This document shows, one piece after another, positions 62,136 to 64,000 of a stretch of 64,000 nucleotides of DNA. The DNA lies in the NCBI RefSeq assembly GCF_003172895.1, contig NZ_QGKL01000043.1:62001-126000 (forward strand), given 5' to 3'. The notes under the pieces were generated by a model. It was not told where the DNA came from. It saw only the letters and a program-made list of their open reading frames with translations, and searched no databases. Each line of letters begins with the position of its first letter. The stretch's first letter is position 1. The position numbers and the translations under genes are program-made. Source of the DNA: Leucothrix arctica (lineage in GTDB: Bacteria; Pseudomonadota; Gammaproteobacteria; Thiotrichales; Thiotrichaceae).

Positions 62136-62741
62136 TCAGAAAAGATTATAAATTAAAACACGCCCCCATGCTTTCAGGCACCTTTCTTCGACTAACTGTA
62201 ATTTATTTTTTACACATAAAGCCGGTTTGCAAAACCCGTAAATATAATCATCAACATATTTACCGTTGATTATGACATTTTGCTTTATACAACCTTCGCG
62301 CATAAAACCATGTTTTTCTAGTAGCTTAAATGAACCAGTATTGCTAACTGAACAAGTAGCCACTAATTTATTTAGATTTAATTCTGATAAAGCGTAGTTT
62401 TTGACAAGACTTAGCGCCTCACCAGCAAACCCTTTACCTTGGGCACTCGGTTTAATCATAAAACCTACTTCAGCAATTTTAGCGTCATGATTTGTGATTT
62501 TTAGCCCTACATTCCCAAGTTTTTCGCCTGTTGCTACTTCAGAAATTCCGAATGACAACCAACCATCACTTTCCATAGACCAAGGTTGTGACTTAGCAAT
62601 AAACGCTTCATTAGCTTCTTCAAATGAACAAGGGTCATATACATGACCCATCATTTCTGGAGACATAGATATCTCGACAAAGAGATCTAAATCTGATTCA
62701 TCAAATGGCGATAATTGTATTTTCTGGGCGGTGAAATACAC
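62136..62741 (-). CDS. GNAT N-acetyltransferase (RimJ/RimL-like)
   Basis: This 201-residue protein has the GNAT fold: IQLSPFDESDLDLFVEI, GNVGLKITNHDAKIAEVGFMIKPSAQGKGFAGEAL (acetyl-CoA loop Q-G-K-G-F-A-G) and NKLVATCSVSNTGSFKLLEKHGFMREGC. It transfers an acetyl group from acetyl-CoA to an unknown amine. After about residue 172 a tail of some 28 residues (LCVKNKLQLVEERCLKAWGR) goes beyond the usual fold. Base composition looks AT-richer than its neighbours, which may hint at transfer. Confidence 0.85.
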   Translation of the reverse strand: MYFTAQKIQLSPFDESDLDLFVEISMSPEMMGHVYDPCSFEEANEAFIAKSQPWSMESDGWLSFGISEVATGEKLGNVGLKITNHDAKIAEVGFMIKPSAQGKGFAGEALSLVKNYALSELNLNKLVATCSVSNTGSFKLLEKHGFMREGCIKQNVIINGKYVDDYIYGFCKPALCVKNKLQLVEERCLKAWGRVLIYNLF

Positions 62742-62803
62742 GGTAATTCCTTAGGCTTAAACCTCTTTAACTATCCGCTAAACTCTTGAAAAAGCAGCTG
62801 AGA

Positions 62804-63817
62804 CTAAGAATTATCATCAAGACAAGCCATCAACCCCGCCTCTAACGAATCATCCAACCCCTCACCAATAATCTCAACACGACTCTCTTCACAGCTTTTC
62901 AGCGCCATTTCAGTCTGAGCATCCCTAGTGATGTTAAACCCAACCAACCCTTCGTTAGTAATAAACGCTCCCTTCACACGCTCCGCATCCACTGCTTTTA
63001 GGAACTCAGCAAGCTTTTGATAATCAAACACCTTCTCTTTAGCAAAGCGCCAACCAACACTTTTAAACCCTTCACCTTGGTTCTCAGCCTTCAAAAAGCC
63101 AACCTCAGGCATGGGCATATCAGACACTAAAGGCTTGTCCTCATGACCGTGATGATGATGGTGACCGTGCTCATCAACACTAGCAGTAGCCTTACCCGAC
63201 AACACAGACAAGTCAATATCACCATGACTAGCAAAGATCACATCCGTATGAGGGGCAGCATGCTGCTTAACGTACTCAATCAAGTTCGCCTTATCAGCGT
63301 CAGTATACAAGTCGGCCTTATTACCAATCACCGTATCCGCTATCGCGATCTGCTGGTTAAAGGTTTCGTGTGAGGTGTAACGCTCATCAGACAGGTTTCT
63401 TGCATCAACCAAGGTTAGCGTTTGCTGTAAAGACAAAACCTCTTCGTAGTGCTTGGTGGATAGCACTTGCATGATTTCTTTGGGGTGACCAAGCCCAGTA
63501 GGCTCTATCAATAAACGATCAGGCATCGCATTCATCAACAACTGATTTAACGCAATTTGCATAGGTAAACCAGCAGCACAACACATGCAACCACCGGGTA
63601 CTTCTGTGACGAATATACCGCTGTCATTAATTTGTTGACCTTGCAACAAACTACCGTCAACTCCAATCTCGCCAAACTCATTCACCAACACTGCCCAGCG
63701 CTCACTCTCTGGTTTGTTTTTGAGTAACTGCAAGATGGTTGACGTCTTACCAACACCCAAAAAACCGGTGATGATGTTAGTAGGAACAGCCTTGATATCC
63801 AGTCTTTTAGCGTTCAT
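62804..63817 (-). CDS. COG0523 zinc-chaperone GTPase (CobW/ZigA-like)
   Basis: This 337-residue G3E GTPase has Walker A GFLGVGKT, the metal motif GGCMCCAAG (CxCC), LLIEPTGLGHP and GNKADL. A His-rich loop lies near residues 217-228 (EHGHHHHHGHED), and the C-terminal CobW domain follows (GFKSVGWRFAKEKVFDYQKL). Such GTPases deliver zinc to client enzymes during zinc shortage. The start codon shares one base with the stop of zur (TAATG), so the two are translationally coupled and the gene is probably Zur-controlled. Confidence 0.92.
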   Translation of the reverse strand: MNAKRLDIKAVPTNIITGFLGVGKTSTILQLLKNKPESERWAVLVNEFGEIGVDGSLLQGQQINDSGIFVTEVPGGCMCCAAGLPMQIALNQLLMNAMPDRLLIEPTGLGHPKEIMQVLSTKHYEEVLSLQQTLTLVDARNLSDERYTSHETFNQQIAIADTVIGNKADLYTDADKANLIEYVKQHAAPHTDVIFASHGDIDLSVLSGKATASVDEHGHHHHHGHEDKPLVSDMPMPEVGFLKAENQGEGFKSVGWRFAKEKVFDYQKLAEFLKAVDAERVKGAFITNEGLVGFNITRDAQTEMALKSCEESRVEIIGEGLDDSLEAGLMACLDDNS

Positions 63818-64000
63818 TAGTGCTTGTTACCCTTCTTACAGTCATTACAAATACAGTTGATCTCTAGCTGAGGCGTTATCAAGTGAAAACCCGCTTCTTC
63901 TACATTTTTCTCAAGCTCAGCAAACACTTGCTTAGGCACGCTAATTTCATCAACTTTGCTGCACTCACCACAGATCAAAAACTGCGATACAGAGTGTGCG
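63817..64000 (-). CDS. zur: Zur family transcriptional repressor (C-terminal part)
   Basis: The last 60 residues of a Fur-family regulator run off the right edge. They read AHSVSQFLICGECSKVDEIS, then ELEKNVEEAGFHLITPQLEINCICNDCKKGNKH. The two Cys pairs CxxC (CGEC and CNDC) form the structural zinc site of Zur/Fur. The order zur then COG0523 GTPase is common and points to Zur rather than Fur. The N-terminal HTH is outside the window. Confidence 0.88.
   Translation of the reverse strand, partial: AHSVSQFLICGECSKVDEISVPKQVFAELEKNVEEAGFHLITPQLEINCICNDCKKGNKH

Noticed and set aside
1-64000. Transposons, integrases, tRNA genes or attachment sites marking the 32-42 kb island
   Set aside because: I looked at the island borders and saw no transposase, integrase, tRNA or clear direct-repeat pair, so the island is called only on gene content.

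Overview
This window reads as the chromosome of a Gram-negative gammaproteobacterium. Supporting genes are priA, hrpA, proC/yggS/yggT, PilT/PilU retraction ATPases, nhaA/nhaR, zur and many Sec-exported or lipobox-bearing envelope proteins. A marine Thiotrichales-like lineage is plausible, but this is an impression from gene content only. I recognised no tRNA, rRNA, CRISPR array, insertion sequence or prophage.

Layout. 1-5.5 kb: a tandem duplication of a small secreted protein (left copy frameshifted), a CusRS/CopRS-type two-component system, and secreted YHYH and DsrE-like proteins. 5.6-16 kb: yggS-proC-yggT on the minus strand, then three consecutive PilT/PilU-family ATPases followed by a lipoprotein, two unrecognised single-span membrane proteins and an OmpA-like lipoprotein. 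15.8-24 kb: priA, a SPOR protein, a membrane diguanylate cyclase and hrpA. 24-32 kb: the complete Anbu peptidase neighbourhood (two transglutaminases, Anbu, circularly permuted ATP-grasp, alpha-E). 32-42 kb: an accessory island with a DUF4143 ATPase, a very large STAND/NACHT-like NTPase operon resembling anti-phage systems, and a Fic protein flanked by repeated operator-like motifs. 42-48 kb: a DUF6064-like membrane protein with an aldo/keto reductase, DUF302, nhaR-nhaA and a Ca2+/Na+ antiporter. 48-52 kb: CreA and a bufferin (MNIO RiPP) operon. 52-64 kb: a CodA-like deaminase, SGNH hydrolase, mechanosensitive channel, OmpA-like protein, an ECF sigma/anti-sigma unit with two secreted targets, a PhyH dioxygenase, small enzymes, and a zur-COG0523 GTPase zinc pair.

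Most interesting. (i) The bufferin operon encodes two DUF2282 precursors, BufB (DUF692), BufC and DoxX. The first precursor carries a tail of 14 [11 protein letters not shown] Cys repeats, recalling the Cys-repeat substrates of HvfB-type MNIO enzymes fused to a bufferin body. (ii) The large NTPase has an unannotated PD-(D/E)xK-like N-terminal domain in an open frame with no normal start codon. It joins an upstream ATG only by a -1 shift at an A6 tract (A AAA AAT). The downstream partner gene is also split at an A6 tract where A7 would fuse it. This may be recoding, decay or homopolymer sequencing error. (iii) The fic gene is bracketed by the same TTAGCCAATA and ATATCGGCTA elements, suggesting autoregulation by its own C-terminal winged helix.
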